A stretch of 64,000 nucleotides of DNA from ZC4RG30 sp046047615 (GCA_046047615.1 JBJOHO010000068.1:1-64000), one strand, 5' to 3'; positions 41,273 to 50,652 are shown, counted from the first letter of the stretch. The notes: a model not told the origin generated them from the sequence alone. Numbers and translations are program-made.

Positions 41273-44200
41273 TCACTTCCCCAGGGTACGTGTGGACCAT
41301 GCGTCCTGCAGACGTCGCGCCGAAACGGGCACCGGTGTCTTCAGGTGCTGCGCAAACAGCGAGACGCGATACTCCTCAAGCAGCCAACGGAAGGCATCTT
41401 CCTGCGGCGGTGAGCGGTCCTTGCCACCCGTCACGCCCTGCCAATAGCGCGTCTCCAGCGTGGCGACCTCGGCTGCCAGCTTGGCGTCGCGTGCAGGATC
41501 GGCAGCGGCCTTGTCCAGGCGATACGCGATCGCCTTGAGGTAGCGAGGCAACTCGCGCAGCCGCACCCAAGGCGTGGTCAGCAAGTAGCCGGCAGGCACG
41601 AGGCGAGCCAGCTGCGCAGCCACATCCTGCACCGTTGCGGCGTGCCGGCACTGCTTGAGCGAGGCATGTGCCGCCTGCAGGGCCTCCAGCGCCAGCTGTG
41701 TGCCGCGTGAGATCTCCTGCGCTGGCAAGCCGAGGCCCGCACGGCAGGTGGCGACACGCTGCTCGAAGGCCGCGGCATGCCGCAGCACGGGTTGGCCATC
41801 CAGGAACACGGCGGCGGCGAGGGCGTCGAGCAGGTCATCACGGAGGTCGCGCCCGGGTGCCAGCCCTTCGGACAGCAGGGGGTGCGCTTCCAGCTTGCGA
41901 TACGCGAGCTCGGCCTGAACGTTCACGGCCAGGTCCTTGCGCAGTGCCTTGAACTCACGCGACTGCACCAGCCGCACCAGGCGCACCAACCCACGGCGGT
42001 GCTGCCGGCCTGCCTCGGCCGGCGTGGCGCAGATGCGCGTGCCGACACTGGCGCCCTCGTCGCAGACCGCCAGATAGCCAAACACCTTGCGGCCCTGCTG
42101 CAAGCCCTCGAAGGTCTCGGGCAAATCACCGAAATCCCACTGCCGGTGTCCGCTCACGGTGGCCGTCCGTTCCGCGAGTTGCTGGAAATCCGCCACGGCG
42201 CGCTGTCCCTGGCGCTGCTGGAGCGCGCGCAGGTCGCGATCGCGGTCGATGACCTTGCCCTGGTCGTCGACCAACAGGTAGTTCATGCGCAGGTGCGCAG
42301 GCAGCAGCTCGTCGCGGAAGGCGTCGCCCGGCACCGGTACGCCGCCGCTGCGCTGCAGGGCAGCGGCGAGCTGGGCATGCAGCGAACCTTTGCCTGGCTG
42401 CAGCAGGGCCAGTGCCAGACCTGCATGCTGCGGCGCCGGGACGAAGTGCACGCGCAGCGCCTTGGGCAATGACCGTACCAGCGCGGTCACTTTCTCTTCC
42501 AGCAGGCCCGGAACGAGCCAGGAGAAGGCCTCGGCCGACAGCTGGTTCAGCATGTGCAACGGCACACGCGCCGACACGCCGTCATCCACGTGCCCCGGCT
42601 CGAACCGATATTCAAGCGGGATGCGCAAGGGTCCGGCCTGCAGATGGTCGGGGAACTTCCACGCGTCGGCGGTCGGGTCGGCAGCGCCGCTGATGTCGGC
42701 GGGGCGCAGCTTCAGCAGATCGGGGTCGCGTGCCTCGGCCTCGCGTCGCCAGCGCTCGAAGCTGGCGCCATTGCACACCTCGGCCGGAATGCGCGCGTCG
42801 AAGAAGGCATGCAACTGCGATTCGTCGACGAGCAGATCGACGCGCCGGCCTTTCTGCTGCAGGTACTCCGTGTCCTCCAGCAGCTTGAGGTTGTGCGTGA
42901 AGAATGGCGCACGGCTGTCATAGTCCATCTGCACGAGCGCATGGCGGATGAACAGGTCGCGCGCCGACTTCGCATCGACGCGTTCGTAGGGAATGCGGCG
43001 CCCGGACTGCAGCGTCAGACCGAACAGCGTCGTACGCTCGTGCACGGCGACCCGCGCGCCGCGCCGCTCCCAATGCGGGTCGTAGTGGTGCTGCTTGACC
43101 AGGTGGGCGCCGACGCGCTCCACCCACAGCGGATCGATGCGGGCCACGCCGCGGGCGTACACACGCGTCGTCTCCACCTGCTCGCTGCAGAGGATCCACG
43201 GTGGCCGGGCCTTGAACTGCCCGGAGCCCGGATGGATGTGGACCTTTTGGCCGCGCGTGCCGAGGTACTCGCCTTGTTCCTTGCGCTGGCACACGTTCGA
43301 CAGAAGACCGGCCAGCAAGGCGCGGTGGACGGCCTCGAAGCTGGCGGGCTGCGTGTTCAGTTGCAGCTCCAGTTCGCCCTTGAGCACGTCAAGCAGCTGC
43401 GAGTGGATGTCGTGCCATTCTGTCATGCGGACGTAGGACAGGAAGCTGGCCTTGCACCAGGCGCGCAGCTTGGCCTTGGACAGGGCCTCGCGCTGGGCAG
43501 CGTATTCGCGCCACAGCTTCAGCAGCGACAGGAAGTCCGACTGTTCATCGCGCCAGCGCGCATGTTGCTGGTCCGCCTGCGTGGTCTTGTCGGCAGGGCG
43601 GTCGCGCGGGTCCGGCACGCTGAGGGAGGCAACGATGATCGCCACTTCCTCCAGGCAGCGTTCGGCGGCGGCCGCCAGCAGGATGCGGCCGAGGCGCGGG
43701 TCCACCGGCAGCTTCGCAAGCTTGCGGCCCAGTGGCGTGATGGCCTGCGAGTCGTCGAGGGCGCCCAGTTCCTGCAGGGTCCGCTGGCCGTCGCGGATGA
43801 AGCGGCCGTCCGGCGGCTCGACGAACGGAAAACGCTCGATGTCCCCCAGCCGCAGGGCATGCATCTGCAGGATGACGGAGGCCAGGTTGGTGCGCTGGAT
43901 CTCCGGGTCGGTGTAGGCCGGTCGGGCCTGGAAATCCTCCTCGGAATAGAGGCGGATGGCGATGCCCGGTCCGACGCGCCCACAGCGGCCGGAGCGCTGG
44001 TTGGCGGAGGCCTGCGAGATCTTTTCGATGGGCAGGCGCTGCAAACGGCTGCGATGGCTGTAGCGGCTGATGCGGGCGTGGCCGGTATCGATGACCGCGC
44101 GGATGCCGGGTACGGTGAGCGAGGTTTCGGCCACGTTCGTCGACAGCACGATGCGCCGCCGGCCCGTCGGCCTGAACACTTTCTCCTGTTCCGCCTGCGA

Positions 44201-45046
44201 CAGCCGCGAGTACAGCGGCAGGATCTCGCACTGCTGCGGGTGGTGCTTGCGCAGCGATTCCGCAGTTTCCCGGATCTCGCGCTCGCCACTGAGGAAGACC
44301 AGGATGTCGCCCGACTGGTCGCGCCAGAGTTCATCGACGGCCGCGAGTATGGCCTGCTGTTCGATGCCGTCCGTCTCGTCGTCTTCCTCGTCGATCTCGA
44401 CCGGACGATAGCGCACGTCGACCGGGAAGCTGCGGCCCGACACGTTGAGGATGGGCGCATCGCCGAAGTGCCGCGCGAAGCGCTCAGGATCGATGGTTGC
44501 GGAGGTGATGACCAGCCGGAAATCCGGGCGCTGTGGCAGCAGCCACGACAGATAGCCCAGCAGGAAGTCGATGTTGAGACTGCGCTCGTGCGCCTCGTCG
44601 ATGATCAGCGTGTCGTACTGGCGCAGCAGGCGGTCGTGCTGCGTCTCGGCCAGCAGGATGCCGTCGGTCATCAGCTTGATCACGCCATCCGGGCGCGTGC
44701 GGTCCTGGAAGCGGACCTTGTAGCCCACGGCTTCGCCCAGCGGCTGGCGCAGTTCCTCGGCAATGCGCGCCGCGACGGTTCGCGCGGCGATGCGCCGCGG
44801 CTGCGTGTGGCCGATCAGGCCCGTGCGGCCGCGACCGGCCTCAAGGCAGATCTTCGGCAGTTGCGTGGTCTTGCCGGACCCTGTCTCGCCGCAGACGATC
44901 ACCACCGGGTGCGCCGCTATGGCGGCGCGCAGGTCCTCGCGCCGCCCACTGACCGGCAGTTCCTCCGGGTAATGGATCGGGGCCAGGCCCGCGATGCGTG
45001 CGATGCGCCGCTCAGAAACGGACGCGGACGATCGAGAAGTCGTCAT
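41273..45046 (-). CDS. hrpA: ATP-dependent RNA helicase HrpA
   Basis: DEAH-box helicase of 1257 residues (E. coli HrpA 1300). Helicase motifs: GETGSGKTTQLPKI (I), TQPRRIAARTVAARI (Ia), DEAHERSLNIDFLLGYL (II), SATID (III), STNVAETSLTVPGIRAVIDT (V) and QRSGRCGRVGPG (VI). HA2, OB-fold and the long HrpA-specific C-terminal region follow. HrpA resolves stalled ribosomes and processes mRNA. ATG 45046 lies 35 bases inside the end of the phosphatase gene upstream; an open frame extends a little further but overlaps more. Confidence 0.95.
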   Translation of the reverse strand: MTTSRSSASVSERRIARIAGLAPIHYPEELPVSGRREDLRAAIAAHPVVIVCGETGSGKTTQLPKICLEAGRGRTGLIGHTQPRRIAARTVAARIAEELRQPLGEAVGYKVRFQDRTRPDGVIKLMTDGILLAETQHDRLLRQYDTLIIDEAHERSLNIDFLLGYLSWLLPQRPDFRLVITSATIDPERFARHFGDAPILNVSGRSFPVDVRYRPVEIDEEDDETDGIEQQAILAAVDELWRDQSGDILVFLSGEREIRETAESLRKHHPQQCEILPLYSRLSQAEQEKVFRPTGRRRIVLSTNVAETSLTVPGIRAVIDTGHARISRYSHRSRLQRLPIEKISQASANQRSGRCGRVGPGIAIRLYSEEDFQARPAYTDPEIQRTNLASVILQMHALRLGDIERFPFVEPPDGRFIRDGQRTLQELGALDDSQAITPLGRKLAKLPVDPRLGRILLAAAAERCLEEVAIIVASLSVPDPRDRPADKTTQADQQHARWRDEQSDFLSLLKLWREYAAQREALSKAKLRAWCKASFLSYVRMTEWHDIHSQLLDVLKGELELQLNTQPASFEAVHRALLAGLLSNVCQRKEQGEYLGTRGQKVHIHPGSGQFKARPPWILCSEQVETTRVYARGVARIDPLWVERVGAHLVKQHHYDPHWERRGARVAVHERTTLFGLTLQSGRRIPYERVDAKSARDLFIRHALVQMDYDSRAPFFTHNLKLLEDTEYLQQKGRRVDLLVDESQLHAFFDARIPAEVCNGASFERWRREAEARDPDLLKLRPADISGAADPTADAWKFPDHLQAGPLRIPLEYRFEPGHVDDGVSARVPLHMLNQLSAEAFSWLVPGLLEEKVTALVRSLPKALRVHFVPAPQHAGLALALLQPGKGSLHAQLAAALQRSGGVPVPGDAFRDELLPAHLRMNYLLVDDQGKVIDRDRDLRALQQRQGQRAVADFQQLAERTATVSGHRQWDFGDLPETFEGLQQGRKVFGYLAVCDEGASVGTRICATPAEAGRQHRRGLVRLVRLVQSREFKALRKDLAVNVQAELAYRKLEAHPLLSEGLAPGRDLRDDLLDALAAAVFLDGQPVLRHAAAFEQRVATCRAGLGLPAQEISRGTQLALEALQAAHASLKQCRHAATVQDVAAQLARLVPAGYLLTTPWVRLRELPRYLKAIAYRLDKAAADPARDAKLAAEVATLETRYWQGVTGGKDRSPPQEDAFRWLLEEYRVSLFAQHLKTPVPVSARRLQDAWSTRTLGK

Positions 45047-46235
45047 CCAGCGGGCCTTCCCCGTGCAGTGTGCGCGCCCAGCGGTAGATGCGCTCCAGGC
45101 CGTCGGGCGCCGTGCCTTCGGCACGCACCAGTTCCGTGAACTCCTCGAAGGTCGCGTCGCGTCCCTCGGTGTCCTGTACTTCGAAGCAGCCGTCGCAGAG
45201 CACGAACAGGCTGGCGCCTTCCGGGATCACGCACTCCTGCGCCTCGTAAGGCATGTCTTCCATCACGCCGATGATGAGCCCCGGGGCACGCAGTGCAGTC
45301 GCCTCCGGCAGCACATCGCTGCCCGTCCCCGCAGCCGGCTGCAACAGGATCGCCGCCGGGTGGCCACCACTGGCGTGGCGCAGCCGGCGGGTGGGCACGT
45401 GGTACACGCCGTACCACAGGGTGAAATACATGTTGTTCTGCTTTTCGATCAGGAACGCGTTGCTGAGCGCGGCCAGCACCGCCGCCGGATCGCGCAGGTC
45501 CGTCTGCGGCAGGGCGCCGGAACGGATGACGTTGATGGCGGTCACCGACAGCAGGCAGGCGCCGACGCCATGGCCGCAGACATCGAGCAGGTACACGGCG
45601 AAATGGTCGGCGTCGATCCAGTGGTAGCCGAAAGCATCGCCACCGAGTTCAGTGGATGGCTGGTAATACCAGTCGACCTGCAGCGGCTTCTGCGCCGGCT
45701 CCGGAAAGATCGAGTACACATAGCGGGCGGCGTCGGCAAGTTCCTTGTCCAGCCGGCGTTGCGTGCGCTCCAGCAGTTCCTTCTCGGCCTGCAGTTCAGC
45801 GGCCTGCAGGCGTTCCAGGTCGCGCAGCCGCTTCTTCTCGAGGGACGAGGTGACGCGCGCCCGCAGCAGCGTGGGATTGTAGGTCTTTGGCAGGTAATCT
45901 TCGGCACCCGTCTCGATGCACTGCACGGCAAGTTCCAGCTGCTCTGCGCTGGAGATGACGATGACCGGCAGCCCGGCGAACTGCTGGCCTGCGCGCATGG
46001 CGCGCAGCAGCTCGAGGCCGTTCATCTCCGGCATTTCCATGTCGAGCAGCATCAAGTCGTAGTTGCTGTCAGCCATCCGTTCCAGCGCCTCGCGGCCGTT
46101 GCCGGCCTCGCCGGTGCTCTTCACGCCCAGTTCGCCGAGGGCGCGGATCAGCGCAAGACGCATCAGCCGGCTGTCGTCCACCACCAGCACGCGGGCCCGG
46201 GCCAGCAGTTCCGCCGTCACGTCCGTGTCGCTCAT
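45012..46235 (-). CDS. Response regulator fused to a PP2C/SpoIIE-type phosphatase
   Basis: 407 residues. REC domain at 12-130 with acidic pair DD, phospho-acceptor Asp65 in LLDMEMPEMNGLELL and Lys in LPKTYNP; a coiled coil (130-170); and a SpoIIE/RsbU-type PP2C domain from about 175 to the end, with metal motifs ELGGDAFGYHWID, DVCGHGVGACLLS, VLCDGCFEVQD and LDDDFSIVRV. Members such as HsbR dephosphorylate STAS anti-anti-sigma factors. It overlaps the CheY-like gene by four bases, so it belongs to the chemotaxis operon and may receive phosphate from CheA. Confidence 0.92.
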   Translation of the reverse strand: MSDTDVTAELLARARVLVVDDSRLMRLALIRALGELGVKSTGEAGNGREALERMADSNYDLMLLDMEMPEMNGLELLRAMRAGQQFAGLPVIVISSAEQLELAVQCIETGAEDYLPKTYNPTLLRARVTSSLEKKRLRDLERLQAAELQAEKELLERTQRRLDKELADAARYVYSIFPEPAQKPLQVDWYYQPSTELGGDAFGYHWIDADHFAVYLLDVCGHGVGACLLSVTAINVIRSGALPQTDLRDPAAVLAALSNAFLIEKQNNMYFTLWYGVYHVPTRRLRHASGGHPAAILLQPAAGTGSDVLPEATALRAPGLIIGVMEDMPYEAQECVIPEGASLFVLCDGCFEVQDTEGRDATFEEFTELVRAEGTAPDGLERIYRWARTLHGEGPLDDDFSIVRVRF

Positions 46236-46624
46236 GTCGTCGTCTCCTCGCGCGGCAGGCCCAGTTGCCGTGCCACCTTGGCCCGCAGCGCGGCATCATC
46301 GAAAGGCTTGACCAGATAATCCCGGACGCCGAGGCGGGCCGCCGTGGCCAGCACTTCCGGGGTCGCGTTGGCCGTCAGCAGCAGCACCCGTGTCCGCGCC
46401 AGCGTGGCATCGGCTCGCAGCGCCGCCAGCATCTGCGCGCCGTCCATCACCGGCATGTTGTAGTCGAGCAGGACCAGGTCGGCAGCAGCGGCACGCAGCA
46501 CTTCAAGCGCTGCGGCGCCGTCGGCGGCCTCTGCAACTTCCACGGGCAACGGCGCGAGGGCACGCCGCACGGCGGCACGGCTCAGCGCGCTGTCGTCCAC
46601 CGACAGTATCCTGGGTCTGTTCAT
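46232..46624 (-). CDS. CheY-like single-domain response regulator
   Basis: 130 residues, only a receiver domain: ILSVDDSALSRAAVRRAL, phospho-acceptor Asp54 in VLLDYNMPVMDG, Thr in LLLTANA and Lys in DYLVKPF. It is the only stand-alone CheY candidate in the cluster, therefore the likely output to the flagellar switch or a phosphate sink. ATG 46624 is preferred to TTG 46630, which would overlap the upstream stop. Confidence 0.92.
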   Translation of the reverse strand: MNRPRILSVDDSALSRAAVRRALAPLPVEVAEAADGAAALEVLRAAAADLVLLDYNMPVMDGAQMLAALRADATLARTRVLLLTANATPEVLATAARLGVRDYLVKPFDDAALRAKVARQLGLPREETTT

Positions 46625-46626
46625 GT

Positions 46627-47079
46627 TCAAGCGTTGAACGCCTCCACCACGGTGACCAACGGCAATCCGTCACAGGTCCAGAGTCGCCGCAGTGCCCAGG
46701 CCGGGGCAGCAGCGTGGCCAGTCGGCGCTGCTGCCGCGGGCAGGTCCAGCCGACCGCGGACGCCCGCTTCCGCGAGCCGCATCGCCAACCGTCCGCCAGC
46801 GAGGTTGACCCATTCCGCGGCGATGTCGGCGGCGGTGACACCCTCGCCCGCGGCCCTCGCCAGGCGTCGCGCGAGCACCGGGGACAGCTGCAGTCCCACC
46901 TGCAGCGTCGCGCCGCCGGCAAGGTGCAGCAGAACCTGCGCCGCTGTCCCTGCCGGCTGTCCTGCGGGGGAACCCGGAACGGCGGACTGTGGACGTACCG
47001 GCTGGCCATCGGTGCCACGCAGCACCTCGGGAACGACCTGCTCAAGCAGCGGGCCCAGCCACACCGGGTCAACGCACAT
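46627..47079 (-). CDS. CheX-like chemotaxis phosphatase candidate
   Basis: 150 residues. The segment DIAAEWVNLAGGRLAMRL carries the ExxN pattern (Glu89, Asn92) that supplies the catalytic residues of CheC/CheX/FliY phosphatases, which remove phosphate from CheY-P. The rest is Ala/Gly rich with low similarity. Only one ExxN is present, as in CheX. No cheZ is seen nearby, so this could be the phosphatase of the system. The position between cheB and the CheY-like gene supports it. Start ATG 47079; GTG 47082 possible. Confidence 0.65.
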   Translation of the reverse strand: MCVDPVWLGPLLEQVVPEVLRGTDGQPVRPQSAVPGSPAGQPAGTAAQVLLHLAGGATLQVGLQLSPVLARRLARAAGEGVTAADIAAEWVNLAGGRLAMRLAEAGVRGRLDLPAAAAPTGHAAAPAWALRRLWTCDGLPLVTVVEAFNA

Positions 47080-48142
47080 CACGCAGCCTCAGTGTGGGCG
47101 GCTCCGCCAGGACGCGAAACAGCGCCTTGGGCAGTGCAGCCAGCGGCAGGACCTGTTCGGCAGCACCCAGTTGGGCCGCGGCGGCGGGCATGCCGTAGAC
47201 CACGCAACTTTCCTCGGCCTCGGCGAAGGTACGGGCTCCGGCCTGCCGCATGCGCAGCAACCCACGGGCGCCGTCGACGCCCATGCCGGTCAAAAGCACC
47301 CCGACCGCATGGGCGCCTGCCACCTCGGCGGCAGATCGGAACAGCACATCCACCGACGGCCGGCAATGGTGCACGGGTGGTGTCTGCGCAAGTCGCAGCG
47401 TGTAGCCGCGCGTGCCCTGTTGCAGCAGCGCATGGAAGTTGCCCGGCGCCACAAGGCAGCTGCCAGGTTGAAGCACTTCGCCCTCGCTGGCTTCGCGAAC
47501 GTTGAACGGGCAGAGCTCGTCGAGGTGCTGCGCCATGATGCGCGAGAACGCCGCCGGGATGTGCTGCACGATGACGATCGGCGGCAGCCCCGCAGGCAAC
47601 TGGGGCAACAGGTAGCGCAAGGCCTCGACGCCGCCCGTGGACGCGCCAATCACGATGACGCGGCGCGCGGCCTCGGCGACCGCCAGTGGCGCGGGGGTGG
47701 CTTCTGCGGCATCCCGTTGCGGCCGCAGCCGCGTGCCCAGCCCCCGCGCCCGGGCGGCGGCACGGACGCCCATGGTGAGGGGCAGCGCGATTTCCGTCAG
47801 CGGCGTGCCGCCGTCCGGCTTGGCCAGCACTTCGATGGCGCCGGCCTGCAATGCCTCGAGTGCCAGTGCAGACCCAGCCGGTGTCATGGCGCTGAGCACC
47901 ACCACCGGCACCGGATGATGCTCCTGGAGGATGCGCAGGAAGGTCAGTCCGTCCATGCGCGGCATCTGCAGGTCGAGGGTCACCACATCCGGCTGCAGTT
48001 CGAGGATGCGGTCGCGCGCGATGTAGGCGTCGGCAGCCGTGCCGACGACCTCGAGGCCGGGATCGGTCGCCAGCGCATCGCAGATCGCCCGGCGCGCCAG
48101 CGCCGAGTCGTCCACAACCAGGACACGGATCCGGCGCTCCAC
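47069..48142 (-). CDS. cheB: Chemotaxis protein-glutamate methylesterase/deamidase CheB
   Basis: Removes methyl groups from chemoreceptors when phosphorylated by CheA. The 357-residue product has the REC domain (VLVVDDSALARR, Asp57 in VVTLDLQMPRMDGLTFL) and the methylesterase domain with Ser in VIGASTGGVEALR, His in VQHIPAAF and Asp in LLTGMGVDGARG. GTG 48142 was chosen; a TTG two codons upstream overlaps the cheR stop. A linker of about 40 residues joins the domains. Confidence 0.95.
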   Translation of the reverse strand: MERRIRVLVVDDSALARRAICDALATDPGLEVVGTAADAYIARDRILELQPDVVTLDLQMPRMDGLTFLRILQEHHPVPVVVLSAMTPAGSALALEALQAGAIEVLAKPDGGTPLTEIALPLTMGVRAAARARGLGTRLRPQRDAAEATPAPLAVAEAARRVIVIGASTGGVEALRYLLPQLPAGLPPIVIVQHIPAAFSRIMAQHLDELCPFNVREASEGEVLQPGSCLVAPGNFHALLQQGTRGYTLRLAQTPPVHHCRPSVDVLFRSAAEVAGAHAVGVLLTGMGVDGARGLLRMRQAGARTFAEAEESCVVYGMPAAAAQLGAAEQVLPLAALPKALFRVLAEPPTLRLRDVR

Positions 48143-48144
48143 GC

Positions 48145-48987
48145 TCAAGCCGCCCGCCGGTACAGACCCGGACCCGCCGGCACGAGCGGTGTGTCGAGGT
48201 CGGTCAGGCTTTCCGAGATGCCGGTCAGCAGGTAGCCGCCGGGTGCCAGCCACTCGTGCAGCCGGCGCGCCAGTTCGCGCTGCGATTCCCGGTCGAAATA
48301 GATCATGACGTTGCGGCAGAGGATCAGGTGCTGGCCCGCAGGCACGGGACGGTAATCGCCGAACAGGTTGAGCTGGTGGAAGTGTACGCGCTGGCGCAGT
48401 GCGGCGCCGATCCGTGCCATCCCGGCATGCGGCCCCGTGCCGCGCTCGAACCAGTGTTGCAGGCGCCACCGCGGCAATGATTCGAGCGCTTGCAGCGGGT
48501 AGATGGCGCGTCGCGCCTTGTCGAGCACGCTGGCTGCGATGTCGGAAGCATCCATTTGCCATGCTGGCCCTTCACCGGCCAGTTCGGCCTCGGCCAGCTC
48601 CATGGCCAGCGACCAGGCCTCTTCCCCCGACGCGCAGGCCGCGCACCAGGTCCGCAGCATTTGGCCACTGGCCTGCAGTACCGGCCGCAGTCCCGGCAGC
48701 CAGCGCCGCCGCAACCACTCGAACTGGGCGGCTTCACGGAAGAAGTGCGTGTGGTGCGTGGTGGCCAGATCCACCAACACCTGCCGCTCGGCCATGCCGC
48801 CACGCGACTGCAGCAGGCCGACGTAGTCGGCGAAGCCCTCGAGCTGCAGCTCGCGCACGCGCCGCCGCAGTCGGTTGCCCAGCAGCGCGCGCTTCTCGTC
48901 CGCGAGGCAGACGCGACATTCGCGGTGCACCAGTGAGGCGAGGGCGCGGAACTCGGCGGCGCTCAGCTCCGGGTCGCGGTTGTCCAA
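48145..48987 (-). CDS. cheR: Chemotaxis protein methyltransferase CheR
   Basis: Methylates receptor glutamates using S-adenosylmethionine. In the 280-residue product: RRRVRELQLEGFADYVGLLQ (N domain), THHTHFFREAAQFEWL, the SAM loop WCAACASGEEAWSLAM, NLFGDYRP and RNVMIYFD, the last strongly conserved. The usual SAG-C-S-TG of the SAM loop reads AACASG here. Start is a TTG at 48987, 15 bases past the chemoreceptor stop; no ATG is in range. Confidence 0.93.
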   Translation of the reverse strand: MDNRDPELSAAEFRALASLVHRECRVCLADEKRALLGNRLRRRVRELQLEGFADYVGLLQSRGGMAERQVLVDLATTHHTHFFREAAQFEWLRRRWLPGLRPVLQASGQMLRTWCAACASGEEAWSLAMELAEAELAGEGPAWQMDASDIAASVLDKARRAIYPLQALESLPRWRLQHWFERGTGPHAGMARIGAALRQRVHFHQLNLFGDYRPVPAGQHLILCRNVMIYFDRESQRELARRLHEWLAPGGYLLTGISESLTDLDTPLVPAGPGLYRRAA

Positions 48988-49002
48988 TGCGACGGTTCGG
49001 TG

Positions 49003-50640
49003 TCAGAAACGCGTGAAGTGCGCGTCGTCGTCGGGCATGGGGATGTTGCCCAGCGCCTGGCGCGGACGTCCCGCCAGTTGCTGGGCAGGCGTGGCCACGC
49101 CGCCGTCCGATGACCTTGCGCCTGCAGGCGACACGCCCGCAAAACGCGCCTGGGGTGCAGGGCGGGTGGGTGCAGCCGGCGCTGCCGCCCCCGTTGCGGC
49201 TCCGCCTACCAGTTGCTGCAACTTCTGCACGGAATCGCGCAAGGCCTCGGCCTGCATGTTCAGTTGTTCGGCGGCGCTGGCACTCTGCTCCGCCGTGGTC
49301 GAGTTGCTTTGCGAGATGCGGTCGATCTGCGTGATCGCCGTGCCGATCTGGGTGATGCCCTGCGCCTGCTCGCGGGCCGCCGTGGCGATCTCGCCGACGA
49401 CCGTGTCGGTGGCGACCACCTTGTTGGCGATCTCGGCGAGAGAGCGTTCGACCTCGGTGCTGCACTGCCTGCCGCGTCGCGTGCTGGCGATCGCGGCCTC
49501 GATCTTCTCCGCCGACTCGCGGGCCGCCGCGGCACTGCGTTGCGCCAGCGAGCGGACTTCGTCCGCCACCACGGCAAAGCCTGCGCCGGCTTCACCGGCG
49601 CGCGCGGCCTCCACGGCCGCGTTGAGCGCGAGGATGTTGGTCTGGAAGGCGATTTCGTCGATGTTCTTGACGATCTTCGCCACGTCCTGGCCCGCCGTGC
49701 CGATCGAGTGCATGGCCTCGAGCATCGCCGCGACCGTCTGCTGCCCCTCGGACGCGACGCTCCGGGCGTCGGAGGCCAAGGCCTTGGCCTTCTGCGCGTT
49801 GTCCGCGGTGGAGCGGACCATGCTCAGCATCTCCTCGAGCGAGGCGCTGGTTTCTTCCACGGCGGCGGCCTGCTCGCTGGCACGCGTGGACAGTGTCTGG
49901 CTCGAATGCGACACGCCACCGGCCGCTGCGGCCGTCTGTTGCGCACCACGCTCAAGGTCTTCGGCCACTTCGCGCAAGGTCCGGCGGGTGCTGCCGAGCG
50001 TGAGCCAGGCCAAGCCACCGGCGACCAGCACCGACAGCGCCATGGCGATCTGGAACGTGCGCGTGGCGGCTTCGGCGGACATCCTGCCGGCCAGCGCCTC
50101 ATCGCGCCCCAAGCTGGACTTGTACTGGGTGGCCGCGCTGATCGCCGCGACCAGGCGGTCGCGGTTGGGTTGCTGCACGTCAGCGGACAGGCGGTCGTGT
50201 TCGCGGAAGCGGCCCTCGCGTGTCAGCTGGATCATGCGCTCGCGCGTCGCGGCGACGTCCTTGTGGGCCTGGCGGATCTGCTCGAAAAGCCGCCGGTCCT
50301 CAGCGGTCGAGACCAGCGTGTCGTCATAGCGCTGCAACAAGGCCTGGATGTTGGCCTCCTTGTCCGTGACGATCTTCTGCAGCCGCACACGCTCGTCCTG
50401 TTGTCCTGCATCGATGGCCGCGGTGATGCGCGGTCCCATCAGGAACTGGTCGCGCACCTCCGAGCCGAGTTCGGCCAGCACCGCCACGCCCGGCACCGAG
50501 GTGTCGGCGATGGTGCCGAGGTCGTCGGTGAGGCGGTCCAGTCGGGACAGCGCGAAGCCGCCCAGGCCGATGATGATGAGCAGCAGCACCGAAAAGCCCA
50601 CGGTGATGCGGCGGGGGAGCGACCAGCTGTTGATGTTCAT
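49003..50640 (-). CDS. Methyl-accepting chemotaxis protein without a visible HAMP domain
   Basis: 545 residues. TM1 about 12-32, a periplasmic four-helix-bundle (4HB_MCP-like) sensor to residue 195, TM2 about 196-216, then the signalling helices begin at once (LREVAEDLERGAQQTA...), with no room for the 50-residue HAMP. Methylation region VEETSASLEEML and the hairpin tip DEIAFQTNILALNAAVEAAR are canonical. A Pro/Ala/Gly linker of about 65 residues leads to a C-terminal HFTRF, which fits the CheR/CheB tether pattern x-(W/F/Y/H)-x-x-(F/W/Y/H). Sits between cheW and cheR, so it is the cognate receptor. Confidence 0.93.
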   Translation of the reverse strand: MNINSWSLPRRITVGFSVLLLIIIGLGGFALSRLDRLTDDLGTIADTSVPGVAVLAELGSEVRDQFLMGPRITAAIDAGQQDERVRLQKIVTDKEANIQALLQRYDDTLVSTAEDRRLFEQIRQAHKDVAATRERMIQLTREGRFREHDRLSADVQQPNRDRLVAAISAATQYKSSLGRDEALAGRMSAEAATRTFQIAMALSVLVAGGLAWLTLGSTRRTLREVAEDLERGAQQTAAAAGGVSHSSQTLSTRASEQAAAVEETSASLEEMLSMVRSTADNAQKAKALASDARSVASEGQQTVAAMLEAMHSIGTAGQDVAKIVKNIDEIAFQTNILALNAAVEAARAGEAGAGFAVVADEVRSLAQRSAAAARESAEKIEAAIASTRRGRQCSTEVERSLAEIANKVVATDTVVGEIATAAREQAQGITQIGTAITQIDRISQSNSTTAEQSASAAEQLNMQAEALRDSVQKLQQLVGGAATGAAAPAAPTRPAPQARFAGVSPAGARSSDGGVATPAQQLAGRPRQALGNIPMPDDDAHFTRF

Positions 50641-50652
50641 CGGGGGCGCCTG

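Noticed and set aside
42554..45139. 861-residue open frame on the + strand opposite hrpA
   Set aside because: It mirrors the helicase codons, has no domain likeness and is rich in Arg, Ala, Gln and His as expected of an antisense frame in GC-rich DNA.
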